Assembly (NCBI GenBank): GCA_937876275.1
Contig: CALFIA010000055.1
Coordinates: 1-6,089 of the forward strand
Source: an uncultured Actinomycetes bacterium
GTDB lineage: Bacteria > Actinomycetota > Actinomycetes > S36-B12
Direction of reading: 5' to 3'
Length of the DNA: 6,089 nucleotides
This document shows positions 4,764 through 6,089 of the stretch, one piece after another. The notes under the pieces are model-generated. The model worked only from the letters and a program-made list of their open reading frames with translations, ran no database searches and was not told the origin of the DNA. The translations under genes were made by a program, and so were the position numbers. Within the stretch, counting starts at the first letter, position 1. Every line of letters begins with the position of its first letter.

Positions 4764-5495
4764 ATGGCTGTCTCCGCTCGTGAACCGATCGGTCAAGCCT
4801 CAGCCTCAGAGGTCCCGCGAGTTGAAGGCCGCAACCGTCGCGGCCGAGCAGTCCTCGAGACGATCATCATCATCACGATCGCGATGGTTGTCTCTGCGCT
4901 CGTGCGCGCCTTCCTCCTCCAGGCGTTCTACGTGCCGAGCGCTTCGATGGAATCCACGTTGATGCCCGGTGACCGAATCGTGGCGTCAAAGATCACTACC
5001 TCCGTCTCCGGTCCGCAACGCGGCGAGATCCTGGTGTTCAGCGATCCGGGTGGTTGGCTGCCTGAGGCTCCGGTGGAGAGCGGCGGCCTCGGCGGCGCAC
5101 TGCGATCGGCACTCACTTTCATCGGATTGATGCCCAGCGACTCGGGGCATGACCTCGTCAAGCGGGTGATCGGCATTTCCGGTGATCGAGTGGCCTGCTG
5201 TGACGCGGCGGGACACATCGTCCTCAACGGAGTACCGCTCGAGGAGTCGTACCTATCAGGCGCGACCGATCAGGTTCGTTTCGACATCACGGTGCCGGCT
5301 GGAGACTTCTTCGTCATGGGAGACAACCGCGAAAACTCACGTGACTCGCGCTATCACCTGGATGTCGACAATGGCGGGGTTCCTGAGTCGAATGCAGTGG
5401 GGCGGGTCGTCCTCCGAGTCTGGCCACTCGACCGAATGGGAGTCGAGTCGATCCCGTCAATATTCGGCAATCCCGCCATCAGTGCTGGACGCTGA
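4764..5495 (+). CDS. lepB: Signal peptidase I (second of two tandem paralogues)
   Basis: This is a complete second signal peptidase I of 243 residues. Compared with its neighbour it has a longer cytoplasmic N-terminus (about 30 residues, basic near RNRRGR at 23-28), then one membrane segment (about 31-52). Box B is VPSASMESTL with nucleophile S61, box C RGEILVF (86-92), box D VKRVIGISGD with base K133, and box E the canonical GDNRENSRDSR. The Cys-Cys pair recurs at C145-C146 in CCDAAGHIVLNG, parallel to CCDVQGRITING in the first copy. Both copies keep all catalytic residues, so neither looks decayed; sequence divergence suggests an old duplication and perhaps different substrate preferences, as proposed for the multiple Streptomyces Sip enzymes. 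No Shine-Dalgarno is evident. The stop overlaps the rnhB ATG as TGATG. Confidence 0.95.
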   Translation: MAVSAREPIGQASASEVPRVEGRNRRGRAVLETIIIITIAMVVSALVRAFLLQAFYVPSASMESTLMPGDRIVASKITTSVSGPQRGEILVFSDPGGWLPEAPVESGGLGGALRSALTFIGLMPSDSGHDLVKRVIGISGDRVACCDAAGHIVLNGVPLEESYLSGATDQVRFDITVPAGDFFVMGDNRENSRDSRYHLDVDNGGVPESNAVGRVVLRVWPLDRMGVESIPSIFGNPAISAGR

Positions 5496-6089
5496 TGTCC
5501 GCAGCACCCACCCTTGATCTGGAAGGCGAACTCTTCGACTCCGGTGTGCGCGTGCTCGCGAGCATCGATGAGGTGGGCCGTGGCGCGATTGCCGGGCCAG
5601 TGACAGTCGGGGTGGTCGCGATCTCGCGTCAGTGCGGTGAGCCGCCGTCGGGCATTCGCGACTCCAAATTGCTGTCGGCGGCCAGACGGTTGGCACTAGT
5701 TGATCCCATCAGCACCTGGGTAGCCGCTCATGCAGTGGCAAGCGCATCAAACGCGGAGATCGACAGTCTCGGCATCGTGGCTGCACTCAGACTCGCCGGC
5801 ATCCGTGCGCTCCAAGTGCTCGAGATGAGCGGCGTTACTGCAGATGTCATCTTGCTTGACGGAAGTCACGACTGGCTTACGAGTGACTCGCTCTTCGATG
5901 ACCCCTCGGGCTACCGCGTGCCGCCGGTTCGCACACAGGTCAAGGGCGACCTCACGTGCGCGTCGGTAGCCGCAGCGAGCGTGCTCGCGAAAGTTGATCG
6001 TGACGCGCAGATGACCGCACTCGACCAGCGATATCCGGCTTACGGTTGGTCGGGCAATAAGGGCTATGGCTCGCCTGGCCATCAGCAGG
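5495..6089 (+). CDS. rnhB: Ribonuclease HII, 3' end beyond the window
   Basis: RNase HII nicks RNA-DNA hybrids and starts removal of single ribonucleotides misincorporated into DNA. The frame opens at the ATG overlapping the lepB stop (TGATG, 5493-5497) and is still open at the right edge after 198 codons. Visible motifs: IDEVGRGAIAGPV with active-site D25 and E26, RDSKLLS (55-61) of the substrate-binding region, LLDGS with D122, and VKGDLTCASVAAASVLAKVDRD with D152 (matching E. coli D16, E17, D108 and D126 by recollection). The sequence then continues WSGNKGYGSPGHQQ, the family's usual HKGYxTxxH-like region, so little of the core remains outside; actinobacterial RNase HII often runs to 220-270 residues. 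No independent Shine-Dalgarno is seen, which fits coupled translation with lepB. It is the expected gene downstream of the peptidase cluster. Confidence 0.96.
   Translation, partial: MSAAPTLDLEGELFDSGVRVLASIDEVGRGAIAGPVTVGVVAISRQCGEPPSGIRDSKLLSAARRLALVDPISTWVAAHAVASASNAEIDSLGIVAALRLAGIRALQVLEMSGVTADVILLDGSHDWLTSDSLFDDPSGYRVPPVRTQVKGDLTCASVAAASVLAKVDRDAQMTALDQRYPAYGWSGNKGYGSPGHQQ

Noticed and set aside
1..6089. CRISPR arrays, insertion sequences, tRNA genes, toxin-antitoxin or defence genes
   Set aside because: No direct repeats with spacers, transposase motifs, tRNA-like folds or defence domains were seen on either strand; the window is almost fully explained by housekeeping genes.

Overview
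The window is a ribosome-maturation and secretion locus typical of high-GC Gram-positive bacteria (Actinomycetota), joined at its left edge to about 350 bp that look foreign. The gene order KH-domain protein (khpA), rimM, trmD, rplS, tandem signal peptidase I genes, rnhB matches the conserved actinobacterial block; Streptomyces, for example, carries several adjacent sip genes downstream of rplS. The sequence is GC-rich and the proteins read as actinobacterial (KhpA beginning MLEEAL; L19 with RGDVRRAKLYYLR). I cannot place it below phylum from sequence alone.

Layout. Positions 3-353 hold an internal fragment of a large FtsX-like ABC transporter permease that resembles alphaproteobacterial (Rhodobacterales-type) proteins. 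It has neither its natural beginning nor its end, and it sits exactly where rpsP (ribosomal protein S16) is expected. The most economical reading is a chimeric junction near 331-352, probably from assembly or amplification. From 353 to 1815 runs a tight plus-strand cluster, khpA-rimM-trmD, with a 6-nt gap and then a TGATG overlap. On the minus strand, 1808-3451 encodes phosphoglucomutase (pgm), converging on trmD; their last 8 bp overlap in the palindrome TCAGCTGA, which supplies both stop codons. The 207-bp divergent region 3452-3658 separates pgm from rplS and is unusually rich in inverted repeats. From 3659 to the right edge runs a second plus-strand cluster: rplS, two paralogous signal peptidase I genes, and rnhB, which starts at 5495 and is cut by the window edge.

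How the genes work together. KhpA, RimM, TrmD and L19 serve RNA binding, 30S maturation, tRNA G37 methylation and the 50S subunit. The two signal peptidases cleave exported preproteins outside the membrane. RNase HII removes ribonucleotides from DNA. Pgm (glucose-1-phosphate / glucose-6-phosphate interconversion) is the metabolic outsider: its antiparallel position splits a block that is continuous in many relatives, so rplS and its downstream genes should need their own promoter.

I found no mobile element, CRISPR array, tRNA or rRNA, and no evidence of a previously undescribed system. The most useful observations are the suspected chimera, the structured divergent region (especially a 9-bp hairpin in the pgm leader), and the shared palindromic stop of trmD and pgm.
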